A stretch of 64,000 nt of DNA, taken from positions 3,224,001 through 3,288,000 of the forward strand of contig NC_015953.1 in the NCBI RefSeq assembly GCF_000177195.2, read 5' to 3'. Under the pieces are notes generated by a model. It saw nothing but the letters and a program-made list of their open reading frames with translations. It was not told the DNA's origin and made no database searches. Position 1 is the stretch's first letter. Every line of letters begins with the position of its first letter. Of this stretch, positions 1-8,124 are shown piece after piece. The position numbers and the translations under genes are program-made. Source of the stretch: Streptomyces sp. SirexAA-E. Lineage in GTDB: Bacteria; Actinomycetota; Actinomycetes; Streptomycetales; Streptomycetaceae.

Positions 1-2
1 GC

Positions 3-428
3 CGCACGAGCCCGCCCGCGGCCGGCGCCGGGGAGAGCGAGGAGGCGGGCATCCCTCAGGAGTCCGGTGACCCCGCGCCCGGGGAGAGCGCCGGAGAGTA
101 CGGGTTCACCCCGGGCTACGCCTCGTCCGACTCCCGTGCCCGCGGCCGGTTCACCCGTAACTTCGTCGTCCAGGGGAGCGCCGCGGACTGGGCTCTGCTG
201 CTCCTGGCGGCACTCCGGCGGACGCTGGCCGCCGGGCGGATGCGGGCCGAGCTGGTCTTCTTCCAGCACGACGAGGTGATCGTGCACTGCCCGGCACGGG
301 AGGCGCCGGCGGTGGTGGAGGCGATCCGGGCGGCCGGGGAACTGGCGGGGCTGACGGCGTTCGGTGAGACCCCGGTGCGGTTCCCGTTCACCACGGCGGT
401 CGTGGAGCGGTACTCGGACGCCAAGTAG
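3..428 (+). CDS. DNA polymerase I-like (family A) C-terminal fragment
   Basis: This is the last 141 codons of a gene that enters the window from the left. The frame runs RNFVVQGSAADWALLLLAAL and then FFQHDEVIVHCP. The first stretch resembles the O/finger-palm region, and QHDEVIV is the motif C His-Asp-Glu that binds catalytic metal in family A DNA polymerases. The end matches the Streptomyces bifunctional 3'-5' exonuclease/DNA polymerase homologues, which sit beside the essential PolA. A low-complexity Gly/Glu/Ser/Pro insert occupies the first 35 visible residues. The gene converges on the dioxygenase gene across a strong hairpin. The upstream exonuclease domain cannot be seen. Confidence 0.8.
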   Translation, partial: RTSPPAAGAGESEEAGIPQESGDPAPGESAGEYGFTPGYASSDSRARGRFTRNFVVQGSAADWALLLLAALRRTLAAGRMRAELVFFQHDEVIVHCPAREAPAVVEAIRAAGELAGLTAFGETPVRFPFTTAVVERYSDAK

Positions 429-459
429 GAGGCGGGGCACCGCCGGTGGCGGGGGAAGA

Positions 460-490
460 GCCCGGACCGGGACGATCCCCCGGTCCGGGC
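460..490. terminator. Bidirectional terminator between convergent genes
   Basis: A perfect 12-bp stem (460-471 pairs with 479-490) with a 7-nt loop lies between the polymerase stop at 428 and the dioxygenase stop at 504. Its position between two convergent stops and its G/C-rich stem suit a shared terminator. There is no clear T-tract, which is usual in Streptomyces. Confidence 0.7.
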
Positions 491-503
491 CGGTGCCGCT
501 TCT

Positions 504-1379
504 CTACCCGCGTTCCCACAACGCGGGGACCAGCGGCGGCTCCCACCCCGCGACGGCCGTGTGCGCCTGGAGGCAGCGGTAGGAACCGCCGCCGTAGGTC
601 ACCCGGTCACCCGCGCGGTAGGTGGTCCCGGCCGCCCAGCCGCCCCCTCCCGGAGGGTCGGTGGGCGGATCGGTGGGATCCGGCTGCTGGGCCACGTCGA
701 GGACGAAGTCGAACGTGCCCTCCCGCCCCGGCCCGGCGGAACGGACGTTCATCAGCAGCGCCGGGTCGAAGAGGGCGTCCGTCGTGTTGCGCGGTTCGCC
801 GGGGAAGTAGAGCTGCGTGGTCAGCACGGGCCGTCCGGGCGCCTGCGCCTTCACATGGATGTGGCGGGTGCGCCCGGGGTACAGGCCGGGCACGATCGTC
901 CTCAGCGTGAACGACCCGTCGGCACCGGTGAACTGGTGCCCGCGGAAGGCGAACCCGGTCATGTCGTAGGCCCCGCCGGTGTCCGCCTGCCAGAAGTCCA
1001 GGAGCACCCCGGTCAGGGGCTTGCAGGCCCGGCCGAAGACGTATCCGCTCACGGTGAGCGGCACGCCCGGGGTGGAGGACGTCACCAGGCTGGTGCGCGG
1101 CGGGGAGTCGGGTTTGAAGTAGGGGCCCTCCATCTGGTCGGGGGTCGGGTCGTCACCGTCGTCGCAGGCAGGCGTCGGTGCCAGGGGTACGGCGCCGGCT
1201 CCCGTGTCCCGGGCCAGCGCCGCACCCCCGCCCGCGACCAGGGGGACGGCGCTCGCCGCGACGGCCGCCCGCAGGAGGCTCTTGCGGCTGATCGGGCGGC
1301 CGCCGCGAGCGGTCAGCCGGGGGTCGGTGCGGGGGCTGCCGCCGGGCTCTTCCGGGGGCACCGCTGATCTCTCGGTCAT
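504..1379 (-). CDS. Secreted intradiol ring-cleavage dioxygenase with C-terminal CBM5/12
   Basis: The 291-aa protein has an N-terminal export signal containing SRKSLLRAA and then a hydrophobic Ala-rich stretch, which looks Tat-like with an RK pair. A middle intradiol dioxygenase domain follows, with the MEGPYFKPDSPPRTSL segment typical of protocatechuate/catechol dioxygenase-like secreted enzymes. A proline-rich TDPPTDPP linker leads to a ~45-aa CBM5/12 module (GTTYRAGDRVTYGGGSYRCLQ). Such enzymes cleave catechols with Fe(III); the CBM would tether the enzyme to insoluble polysaccharide. Secreted CBM-linked intradiol dioxygenases are known in biomass-degrading Streptomyces. It lies downstream of and codirectional with the protease gene, and its own GAGGAACC ribosome-binding site falls inside a tandem repeat. 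Confidence 0.85.
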   Translation of the reverse strand: MTERSAVPPEEPGGSPRTDPRLTARGGRPISRKSLLRAAVAASAVPLVAGGGAALARDTGAGAVPLAPTPACDDGDDPTPDQMEGPYFKPDSPPRTSLVTSSTPGVPLTVSGYVFGRACKPLTGVLLDFWQADTGGAYDMTGFAFRGHQFTGADGSFTLRTIVPGLYPGRTRHIHVKAQAPGRPVLTTQLYFPGEPRNTTDALFDPALLMNVRSAGPGREGTFDFVLDVAQQPDPTDPPTDPPGGGGWAAGTTYRAGDRVTYGGGSYRCLQAHTAVAGWEPPLVPALWERG

Positions 1380-1383
1380 GGCT

Positions 1384-1465
1384 GGTTCCTCGGTGGGGTC
1401 GTCGTCCTCGGCGTACTCGGGTTCCTCGGTGGGGTCGTCGTCCTCGGCGTACTCGGGTTCCTCGG
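1384..1465 (-). repeat. 36-bp tandem repeat between protease and dioxygenase genes
   Basis: Two complete 36-bp units (1384-1419 and 1420-1455) plus a 10-bp partial unit (1456-1465) fill the gap between the protease stop and the dioxygenase start. Each unit contains GAGGAACC on the minus strand, so the last copy supplies the dioxygenase ribosome-binding site. The 36-bp length preserves frame. Read in the dioxygenase frame, each unit would encode EYAEDDDPTEEP, but no start codon was seen upstream in that frame. Confidence 0.85.
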
Positions 1466-1479
1466 GACGGGGACGGGCG

Positions 1480-2841
1480 TCAGATCCGCTGCCAGAGCGC
1501 GGGCACGTCCGGCGGCGTCCAGCCGGCCTGTGCCTGGTGGCCCTGGAGGCACCGGTAGCTCGCCCCGCCGTACGTCACCACCGCGCCCGCGGCGTACGTC
1601 GTGCCCACCGCCCAGGTACCGCCCGGCTCCCCGGTCGGCGGGCCGGTGGGCGGGTCGGTCGGCGTACCGCTGGTGACCAGGGTCAGTCCGTACGCGGACA
1701 GCGCCGGGTTGATGGGCTGGTAGTACGTCGTGCCGCCCTGGGAACAGTTGCCGGAACCGCCGGAGGTGACGCCCTGGGCCTGGCTGCCGGAGATGAAGGA
1801 GCCGCCGGAGTCGCCCGGTTCGGCGCACACGCCGGTGCGGGTGACGCCTGAGACCGTGCCCTCCTGGTAGGTGACGCTGGTGTCGTGCTGCTGGATCGTG
1901 CCGCAGTGCCAGCCGGTGGTGGAGCCGGAGCGGCAGACGGAGGAGCCCACCACGGCCTGGGTGGAGCCGGCGACCGTCACATCGCCGTTGCCGTAGCCGT
2001 TCACCAGGGCGCGGGGGGTCCAGTTGGCGTTGACGGCGACCCAGGAGTAGTCGCGGCCGGGGAAGGTGGAGCCCTGGAAGGAGCCCTGCGCCTGCTGGTT
2101 GACGCCGCTGGTGGTCACTCCGGGGGTGCCGCAGTGACCGGCGCTGACGAAGCCGTTCTGGGTGCCGCGCTTCACGGGGAAGCCGATGGAGCAGCGGCCC
2201 GAGCCGTTCATGTAGTAGGCGTCGCCGCCGCGCAGGTCGGCGTAGGTGCGGGGCTGTTCGGTGGAGTGCACGACCCGCACCAGGGCACGGGAGACGCCGG
2301 CGGCGTCGAGGAGGCGGTCCGCGGCGGCGGTGCGGGCGGCGTTGACGACGAGGCGGTTGGTGCGCACGTCGACGTACCAGGAGGGCACGTCCTTCGGCGC
2401 CTTCTTCAGGGCCACCGCGTCCAGCGCCGCCTTGGCCGCGTCCAGGCGGCCCAGGCTGTGGCCGACGACCTCGGCCCGCGCGCCCGCGGCGGTGATCTCG
2501 GCGACGTCGGCGCGGTCGGTGGTGGCGACGGTGAGGACGGCCTCCGGGCCGCTCACCCGGGCTCCGGCGAAGTCCGCGCCGAGGGACTTCTCCAGCCCTC
2601 GGGCGACGGCCGCCGCACGGTACTCGTCGGCTATCCGGGCCTTCGCCTCGTCGGCGCCCAGGCCGAGGTCGCGCCGCATGGCTTCGAGCAGGCCGGGCGA
2701 GAGCCGGTCCGCGGCCGGTGCGGTGGCACCCTGCGGGTCGGCCGAGGCGACGCCGGACAGACCGGCGAGGCCGAGCGCGCCCACGGCCACGGCTGCGGTG
2801 GCCGCGACGAGTGCGCGCCTACGGAGCATGGGTCTCTCCAC
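1480..2841 (-). CDS. Secreted S1 serine protease, streptogrisin C-like, with CBM5/12
   Basis: The 453-aa preproenzyme has a Sec signal peptide (MLRRRALVAATAAVAVGALG and onward to ASA), a ~165-aa pro-region of the alpha-lytic type, and a mature domain beginning near ADLRGGDAYYMNG. The catalytic triad is visible as SAGHCG (His), GRDYSWV (Asp) and GDSGGS (Ser). A PTDPPTGPPTG linker leads to a C-terminal CBM5/12 module closely resembling that of the downstream dioxygenase (SYRCLQGHQAQAGWTPPDVPALW). Chitin-binding proteases of this type are known as streptogrisin C (SGPC). The enzyme is secreted, self-activates by removal of its pro-peptide, and digests protein in chitin- or cell-wall-rich substrates. 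Confidence 0.93.
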   Translation of the reverse strand: MERPMLRRRALVAATAAVAVGALGLAGLSGVASADPQGATAPAADRLSPGLLEAMRRDLGLGADEAKARIADEYRAAAVARGLEKSLGADFAGARVSGPEAVLTVATTDRADVAEITAAGARAEVVGHSLGRLDAAKAALDAVALKKAPKDVPSWYVDVRTNRLVVNAARTAAADRLLDAAGVSRALVRVVHSTEQPRTYADLRGGDAYYMNGSGRCSIGFPVKRGTQNGFVSAGHCGTPGVTTSGVNQQAQGSFQGSTFPGRDYSWVAVNANWTPRALVNGYGNGDVTVAGSTQAVVGSSVCRSGSTTGWHCGTIQQHDTSVTYQEGTVSGVTRTGVCAEPGDSGGSFISGSQAQGVTSGGSGNCSQGGTTYYQPINPALSAYGLTLVTSGTPTDPPTGPPTGEPGGTWAVGTTYAAGAVVTYGGASYRCLQGHQAQAGWTPPDVPALWQRI

Positions 2842-2890
2842 GTGATTCTCCTTGGTTTCAGGGGGTGTCGGGCCCGGGGGCGGGGGCTCG

Positions 2891-2926
2891 GAAGGAGGTG
2901 GGGAATTGGAAGGAGGTGGGGAATTG
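2891..2926. repeat. 18-bp direct tandem repeat in divergent promoter region
   Basis: Two perfect 18-bp units (2891-2908 and 2909-2926), each containing AAGGAGGTGGGGAATTG, lie in the 224-bp space between the divergent protease and DUF2804 genes. They sit about 50 bp upstream of the protease start and may be regulator sites or a slippage product. No promoter was assigned. Confidence 0.7.
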
Positions 2927-3065
2927 CCGAAAACGTAGCCGCGCGCCCCGCGCCGCAGGAGATCCCGCCCGCCCCCTACCGCCGCGTTATGGCCCTGGCG
3001 GGCGCCTCGGCCGGGGCCGAGGGCCCTGCCCGCCGACCGCCGCGGCTCCGCTATAGGCTCCGGCC

Positions 3066-4118
3066 ATGGCGACGCACGAGCACGAGATCACCGAGCCCGT
3101 CGACCTGTGTCTGCCCGACGGCGCCCTGAATCCGGCCGCCGTCGGCTGGTCCCGCACCCCGCTGCACCGCGCCAATCTGCGCGGCTGGGGCCGGACCAAA
3201 CGATGGGAGTACTGGTGCGTGACGACGCCCACCCATCTGGTGGCGCTGACCGTCAGCGACCTCGACTTCCTCGCTCTGAACACGGTCTACCTGCTGGAAT
3301 ACGGCTCGGCAGGGCGGGAGTTCGAGTGCGCCTCGATCGTTCCGGGCGGCCGCGGCGTACGGCTCCCGGACACGGTCGCCGGTACTCCGGGCGGCGGCGA
3401 CGTGGTGGTCGGCCCCGCCCGCCCGTCCGGCGGGAAGGTACGCATCGAGATCCGTGACGAGGCATCAGGCATCCGTCTGCGCGCCCGCTGTCTGACGCCG
3501 TCCCGGCTGCCGCTCGAGGTCGACCTCCTGGTCGCCCGGCCGGAGGGGCACGAGTCGCTGTCCGTCGTGGTGCCGTGGAGCGAGCGGCGCTTCCAGTACA
3601 CCTCGAAGCACACCGCGCTCCCGGCCACCGGACGGGTCCGGGTCGGCACCGAGGTCCTGGAGTTCGGCGGGGACGAGGCGGCGTGGGCGGTCCTGGACCA
3701 CGGCCGCGGCCGCTGGCCCCGCACGGTCGACTGGAACTGGGGCGCCGCGTCCGGCCGCACGGACGGTCACACCGTGGGCCTGCAGTTCGGCGGGCGCTGG
3801 ACGGCGGGGACCGGCTCCACCGAGAACGGCCTCTGCGTGGACGGCAGGCTCACGAAGATCGGTGAGGAGCTGGACTGGCGCTGGTCCACTTCCGACCCGC
3901 TGGCTCCCTGGACCATCCGGACCCCCGCCTCCGACCAAGTGGACCTGACGTTCACGCCGTTCCACAACCGGTCCGCACACACGGACGTCGGCCTGATCGC
4001 CAACCGAACCGACCAGTGCTTCGGCCACTACGACGGCCGTGTCCGCACCGACGACGGCACCGAGATCGCCGTGGAACGGCTGCTGGGCTGGGCCGAGAAT
4101 GTCCACATGCGCTGGTGA
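3066..4118 (+). CDS. DUF2804 family protein
   Basis: This is a 350-aa soluble protein without signal peptide or membrane segment. It matches the DUF2804 family by overall layout: an N-terminal WGRTKRWEYWCV segment, a beta-rich middle, and DWNWGAASG followed by GLQFGGRWTAGTG and ENGLCVDGR. The family has no established biochemical function; its beta-rich fold recalls lipocalin-like or carotenoid-biosynthesis-type proteins. The ATG at 3066 is the natural start. The next gene begins 37 bp downstream in the same direction, so the two may be cotranscribed. Confidence 0.85.
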   Translation: MATHEHEITEPVDLCLPDGALNPAAVGWSRTPLHRANLRGWGRTKRWEYWCVTTPTHLVALTVSDLDFLALNTVYLLEYGSAGREFECASIVPGGRGVRLPDTVAGTPGGGDVVVGPARPSGGKVRIEIRDEASGIRLRARCLTPSRLPLEVDLLVARPEGHESLSVVVPWSERRFQYTSKHTALPATGRVRVGTEVLEFGGDEAAWAVLDHGRGRWPRTVDWNWGAASGRTDGHTVGLQFGGRWTAGTGSTENGLCVDGRLTKIGEELDWRWSTSDPLAPWTIRTPASDQVDLTFTPFHNRSAHTDVGLIANRTDQCFGHYDGRVRTDDGTEIAVERLLGWAENVHMRW

Positions 4119-4155
4119 CTCCCCCTCGTGCACGGACCCGGGTAGGTTGCCCCCC

Positions 4156-4842
4156 ATGCAGATAGGCCCTCTCCTGGGCTCGGGACGCACCGCCGACGTG
4201 TACGCACTCGACGACTCCTGGGTCCTGCGCCGCTACCGCGACGAGGTCGACACCGCCGCCGAGCTGGCCGTGATGTCGTACCTCTCCGCACACGGGTACC
4301 CGGTCCCCCGTATCGGCCCGCCGACCGGTGTGGAGGCCCGTCCGACGGACCTGGTGATCCAGCGGCTGACCGGCAAGACTCTGGCCGAGGCGCTGCTGGA
4401 CGGCACGGTCGCAGAGGCCGAGGGAGCCGGTGTGCTGGCGCGGCTGCTGCGGGAGCTGCACGCGATTCCGCCGCGGATCTCCCAGGATCCGGCGTACCGC
4501 ATCCTGCATCTGGACCTGCACCCGGAGAACGTCGTGCTGACCTCGCGGGGTGCCGTGGTCATCGACTGGACGACCGCCACGGAGGGGCCGCCCGCGCTGG
4601 ACCGGGCCATGTCCTCGCTGATCCTGGCGCAGGTCGCGCTCGACCCGGAGTTCACCGCCGCCGAGGGCTCCGTCCGGGGCCTGCTCGCGACGCTGCTCAC
4701 TCTCCTCACCGACGACGGCGGGGTTCCGGCCGACGCCCTCGCCCGCGCCACCGGGATCCGCGCGGTGAATCCGAAGCTCGGCACACGGGAGAAGGCGGTG
4801 CTGGGCGAGGCGGCGGCGCTGGTGACGGCGCTGGCCGGGTGA
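4156..4842 (+). CDS. Small aminoglycoside phosphotransferase (APH)/kinase-like protein
   Basis: A 228-aa protein of the protein-kinase-like APH fold. An N-lobe contains MQIGPLLGSGRTADVYALDD. The catalytic loop is ILHLDLHPENVV (the Brenner-type HxDxxxxN) and the metal-binding motif is VVIDWTTA. The ATG at 4156 is preferred over upstream in-frame starts because it puts the glycine-rich loop at the N-terminus, as in homologues. The substrate cannot be told; members range from antibiotic kinases to sugar or choline kinases, and nothing nearby suggests a resistance role. The gene ends exactly where the rhodanese remnant on the opposite strand breaks off. Confidence 0.85.
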   Translation: MQIGPLLGSGRTADVYALDDSWVLRRYRDEVDTAAELAVMSYLSAHGYPVPRIGPPTGVEARPTDLVIQRLTGKTLAEALLDGTVAEAEGAGVLARLLRELHAIPPRISQDPAYRILHLDLHPENVVLTSRGAVVIDWTTATEGPPALDRAMSSLILAQVALDPEFTAAEGSVRGLLATLLTLLTDDGGVPADALARATGIRAVNPKLGTREKAVLGEAAALVTALAG

Positions 4843-4845
4843 CCG

Positions 4846-5173
4846 CAACGCGGTCGTAGCCCCTGGCCCGCAGTGTCCACCAGGCGCGGGCGCTGGAGTA
4901 GATCCCCGCGGTGTCGTGGACGACCACGGTGTCCGTGTCCTCGACCCCGCAGGGGCGCATCCCGGCGGCGAACCGCTCCTGCCCGGGCATCGTGTGCGGC
5001 AGGGACGCGGCGGGGTCGGACAACACCCCGTCGATGTCGAAGCGGCGCGCCCCGGGGATCCGCCACCCTGCCCCACGGTGCGCCCCGACCGAGGCGTCGA
5101 GGACCACCGCCCCCGCTCCCAGCCTGTCGGCGATGCGGCGCTCCACCGTACGACTCGGCCCGTCGGCGGGCAC
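4846..5173 (-). pseudogene. Truncated thiosulfate sulfurtransferase (rhodanese, SseA-like)
   Basis: On the minus strand the frame reads like the first ~100 residues of an SseA-type two-domain sulfurtransferase: VVLDASVGAHRGAGWRIPGARRF, then SLPHTMPGQERFAAGM, then VVVHDTAGIYSSARAWWTLR and GYDRVAV. Homology stops near 4850, beside the phosphotransferase stop at 4842, and continues as low-complexity Pro/Arg sequence antisense to that gene. Full-length homologues are about 280 aa and carry the active-site Cys in the second domain, which is missing here. It is probably the remnant of a deletion that joined the two loci. Confidence 0.75.
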
Positions 5174-5460
5174 TGGCCCCGCTCGGCCAGGGCTGGGGGC
5201 CGGCCCGGGGTTAAGCCCGGTTTAAAAGCGGCTTAAGCCGTTCCCATCTGGTGATGACCCATCACATCTGCCCAGGTCAGGGGCTTTTCGCCATGACCGA
5301 GCCGGTTGGACGGGCTCGGCCTTCTGCGTAGTGTCAGGCCCCGACGGCGGCGGACACCGCCGGACGAGAGCGCTCTCAGAAACCGCTCCCGCGCGTCCGT
5401 CCGCGCCTTCACCGCCGGTTCGACGTCCCGTTCTTCCCCCACACACAAGGTACGGATCCC
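5174..5460. other. Non-coding upstream region of glucanase operon
   Basis: No convincing gene is present. The stretch holds a palindromic TTTAAAAGCGGCTTAAG-rich segment near 5220-5240, a small hairpin (5297-5303 with 5313-5319) and the GAGCGCTC operator listed separately. It is the likely promoter region for the GH16-GH64 operon. Confidence 0.55.
5366..5377. promoter_or_regulatory. LacI-family operator-like palindrome upstream of GH16 gene
   Basis: GAGAGCGCTCTC is a perfect 12-bp palindrome 84 bp upstream of the GH16 start. The GAGCGCTC core is the recognised half-site arrangement of LacI-family sugar regulators in Streptomyces (the CebR site has GGGAGCGCTCCC). It suggests repression of the glucanase pair relieved by a beta-glucan oligosaccharide. 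The regulator is not in the window. Confidence 0.65.
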
Positions 5461-6756
5461 ATGGCTGCTCATCGCGCACGCAGATGGTCACCAGGCGGAC
5501 TGGTCCTCCTGGTCTCCGCCGCACTCGCCGCCGCTTTCCTGGTCACCGCGACCGGCCCCGCCACCTCGCGGGCCGGCGCCGCCACGGGGGCGCAGACCTG
5601 GGCCGACGAGTTCGACGGCGCCGCAGGGAGCGCGCCGGACGCGTCGAGGTGGACCCTGGAGACCGGTGGCTCGGGCAACGGCAACAACGAGCTGCAGTAC
5701 TACACGGACAGCACCCACAACGCCGCCCTGGACGGCGACGGGCATCTGGTGATCACCGCCCGCGAGAACACCGACCCCGCCCTGAGGTGCTGGTACGGAG
5801 ACTGCCGGTACACCTCGGCACGTCTGAACACCGCCCGGTCCTTCACCCAGGCGTACGGACGCTACGAGGCACGCATCAAGGTTCCGCGCGGCCAGGGAGT
5901 CTGGCCGGCCTTCTGGATGCTCGGCGACGACCTCGGCAGCGCGGGGTGGCCGGCCAGTGGCGAGATCGACATCATGGAGAACGTCGGCCACGAGCCGGAC
6001 ACCGTCCACGGCACCCTTCACGGCCCCGGTTACTCGGGCGGTGGCGGCATCACCGCCTCGTACACGCTGCCCGACGGCACGGCCTTCGCCGACGACTTCC
6101 ACACCTTCGCCGTCGACTGGAGCCCCCAGGCGATCACCTGGTCGGTGGACGGCCACGACTACCGGACCCGCACGCCCGCCGATGTGAACGGCTCCGAGTG
6201 GGTCTTCGACCACCCCTTCTTCATCATCCTGAACCTCGCGGTCGGCGGTGACTGGCCCGGCAGCCCGGACGGGTCCACCTCCTTCCCCCAGACGATGACC
6301 GTCGACTACGTCCGGGTCTTCGCCCATGACGGTTCCGACGGCGGTGACGGATCCGGTGGCGACGACGGCGGTGGCAGGACCGGTGCGATCCAGGGCATCG
6401 GCGGCATGTGCGTGGACGTCGCCGGCGCGTCGAGCGCCGACGGCACCCCGATCCAGCTGCACGAGTGCACCGGCGTCGACGCGCAGAAGTGGACCCTGGG
6501 CAGCGACGGAACCGTACGCGCCCTCGGCAAGTGCCTGGACGTGCGGGGCGGTTCGAGAGCGGACGGCGCCGCCGTGCAGCTCTCCGCGTGCGACGGCACC
6601 GAGGCACAGCGGTGGACCCACACGGCGGCCCGCGACCTGACGAACACCGGCGCCGACAAGTGCCTGGACGCCACGGGCGGTTCCTCGGCCGACGGCACCC
6701 GGCTCCAGATCTGGACGTGCACCGGCGCCGCCCACCAGAAGTGGTCCCTCGCCTGA
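5461..6756 (+). CDS. Secreted GH16 beta-1,3-glucanase with C-terminal ricin-type CBM13
   Basis: 431-aa enzyme with an N-terminal signal (hydrophobic run GGLVLLVSAALAAAFLVTA). The GH16 domain spans about residues 40-285 and carries the catalytic signature GEIDIMEN, with Glu168 as nucleophile, Asp170 as helper and Glu173 as acid/base. A Gly/Asp-rich linker leads to a ricin-type CBM13 with three repeats ending AQKW, AQRW and HQKW (QxW motifs). It would cleave internal beta-1,3 or mixed-linked glucan in fungal or plant walls outside the cell. It is followed 33 bp later by a GH64 glucanase, giving two complementary beta-1,3-glucanases behind one operator. Confidence 0.93.
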   Translation: MAAHRARRWSPGGLVLLVSAALAAAFLVTATGPATSRAGAATGAQTWADEFDGAAGSAPDASRWTLETGGSGNGNNELQYYTDSTHNAALDGDGHLVITARENTDPALRCWYGDCRYTSARLNTARSFTQAYGRYEARIKVPRGQGVWPAFWMLGDDLGSAGWPASGEIDIMENVGHEPDTVHGTLHGPGYSGGGGITASYTLPDGTAFADDFHTFAVDWSPQAITWSVDGHDYRTRTPADVNGSEWVFDHPFFIILNLAVGGDWPGSPDGSTSFPQTMTVDYVRVFAHDGSDGGDGSGGDDGGGRTGAIQGIGGMCVDVAGASSADGTPIQLHECTGVDAQKWTLGSDGTVRALGKCLDVRGGSRADGAAVQLSACDGTEAQRWTHTAARDLTNTGADKCLDATGGSSADGTRLQIWTCTGAAHQKWSLA

Positions 6757-6789
6757 CCGCCCCCCGTCTGCAAGAAAGAAGGACCCCAC

Positions 6790-7998
6790 ATGTCTCCCCG
6801 TCACCAGCGCGACGTCTCCCGCCGCAGGCTGCTCACCTCGCTCGCCGGAGCGGCCGTGGCCGTCCCCGCCGCCGCCCTGATCGCCCCCCACGCCTTGGCC
6901 ACGATCGGCTCCGGCGGCGGGACGAAGACCTCTGCGGCCGGCACCCTCCCGCTGACGGTCGTCAACGACTCGGGCTCGTTCGCCAACTCCTCGGTGTACC
7001 TCTACGTCGTCGGCAACCAGGACGGCCGCCAGGTCCGCCTCACCCCCGAGGGCACCCTCGCACCGGTCTCGCTCTCGGACAACGGCGCGGACGGCTACAC
7101 CGACTACTCCCTCGCCCTGTCCGGCAGCGGCGAGACCACGTTGTCCCTGCCCTACATGTCCGGCCGGATCTACGTCGCGCTCGGCGACAAGCTGAAGTTC
7201 AAGGCGGTGGCGGACGGCAACGGCGACGCGGCGCTCCAGTACCCCGCGGGCTGGGTGCCCTCCGATCCCAGCTACGACGTGCTGCACGACTGCGCCGAGT
7301 TCACGTACAACGAGGCCGGGATGTTCTGCAACACCACCATGGTCGACATGTTCAGCGTCCCCCTGAGCATCGCTCTCACCGGGGCCGACGCGCAGACCAC
7401 CGGAACGCTGCGGGCCGGGGGGCGTGACCAGGCCTTCGCCGCCCTCCGGGACATCCCGGAGTTCGCGCCCCTGGTGGTGGACGACCGGCGCATCATCGCC
7501 CCCGGCCACGGGCTGGACGCGGGCATCTTCGCCAAGGACTACTTCGACCCGTACATCGACGAGGTGTGGAGCACCTACACCGGCAGGGACCTCACGGTCA
7601 CCACCGACGCGGGGGCGTTCACCGGCCGGGTCCGCGGCGACCGGTTCGTCTTCGACGGCCCGGCGTCCGTCTCCTTCGCCAGGCCGACCACCCGCGACGT
7701 TCTGTTCTGCGACGGCAACCTCGCCGCACCCAACGACGGCACCACCGGCCCGGTCGCCGCCGTCCTCGGCGCCGGCTTCAACCGGTCCACGCTGATCAGC
7801 GAGCCCGCCCAGCCCTCGACGGCCCCCGACGCCTTCTACCGCGCCTCGCCGGTCACCAACCACTACGCCCAGGCCGTCCACGCGGCGGCCCAGGACGGCA
7901 AGGCGTACGGCTTCGCCTTCGACGACGTGGCCGACTTCGCCTCGTACATCCAGGACACCGCCCCGACGGGCGTGCGACTGACCCTGTCACCCTTCTGA
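6790..7998 (+). CDS. Secreted GH64 beta-1,3-glucanase (laminaripentaose-producing type)
   Basis: 402-aa protein with a Tat signal (SRRRLLTSLAGAAVAVPAAAL) and a single GH64 domain. Recognisable family stretches are LPLTVVNDSG, SSVYLYVVGN, the FTYNEAGMFCNTTMVDMFS block and the C-terminal AVHAAAQDGKAYGFAFDDV. GH64 enzymes are inverting beta-1,3-glucanases that release laminaripentaose, with a thaumatin-like subdomain. The GAAAGAAGGA ribosome-binding site is just upstream and the gene is 33 bp behind the GH16 gene, so they are one operon. A strong hairpin ends it. Confidence 0.93.
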   Translation: MSPRHQRDVSRRRLLTSLAGAAVAVPAAALIAPHALATIGSGGGTKTSAAGTLPLTVVNDSGSFANSSVYLYVVGNQDGRQVRLTPEGTLAPVSLSDNGADGYTDYSLALSGSGETTLSLPYMSGRIYVALGDKLKFKAVADGNGDAALQYPAGWVPSDPSYDVLHDCAEFTYNEAGMFCNTTMVDMFSVPLSIALTGADAQTTGTLRAGGRDQAFAALRDIPEFAPLVVDDRRIIAPGHGLDAGIFAKDYFDPYIDEVWSTYTGRDLTVTTDAGAFTGRVRGDRFVFDGPASVSFARPTTRDVLFCDGNLAAPNDGTTGPVAAVLGAGFNRSTLISEPAQPSTAPDAFYRASPVTNHYAQAVHAAAQDGKAYGFAFDDVADFASYIQDTAPTGVRLTLSPF

Positions 7999-8015
7999 CC
8001 GGCCTCTGACCAGAC

Positions 8016-8049
8016 ACAAGCCCCGGGCCTGCGAAGGCCCGGGGCTTGT
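8016..8049 (+). terminator. Terminator of GH16-GH64 operon
   Basis: A perfect 14-bp stem (8016-8029 with 8036-8049; ACAAGCCCCGGGCC and its complement) has a 6-nt loop and starts 18 bp after the GH64 stop. Confidence 0.9.
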
Positions 8050-8083
8050 GGCGCACCTTGCGCGGCGCGTAGAGACGCAAGCA

Positions 8084-8120
8084 AAAGCCCCAGGTCACGG
8101 CGAGTGAGTCCTGGGGCTTT
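8084..8120 (-). terminator. Terminator downstream of tRNA-Thr 3' end
   Basis: AAAGCCCCAGG (8084-8094) pairs with CCTGGGGCTTT (8110-8120). It lies just downstream of the 3' end of the tRNA-Thr sequence on the minus strand. A homologous hairpin follows the second tRNA copy at 25999-26031, so attP and attB both carry it. Confidence 0.8.
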
Positions 8121-8124
8121 CACA

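Noticed and set aside
5488..7881. 797-codon open frame on the minus strand
   Set aside because: Antisense to the GH16 and GH64 genes, which have clear catalytic motifs. The Gly/Val/Arg-rich composition is the usual high-GC shadow.
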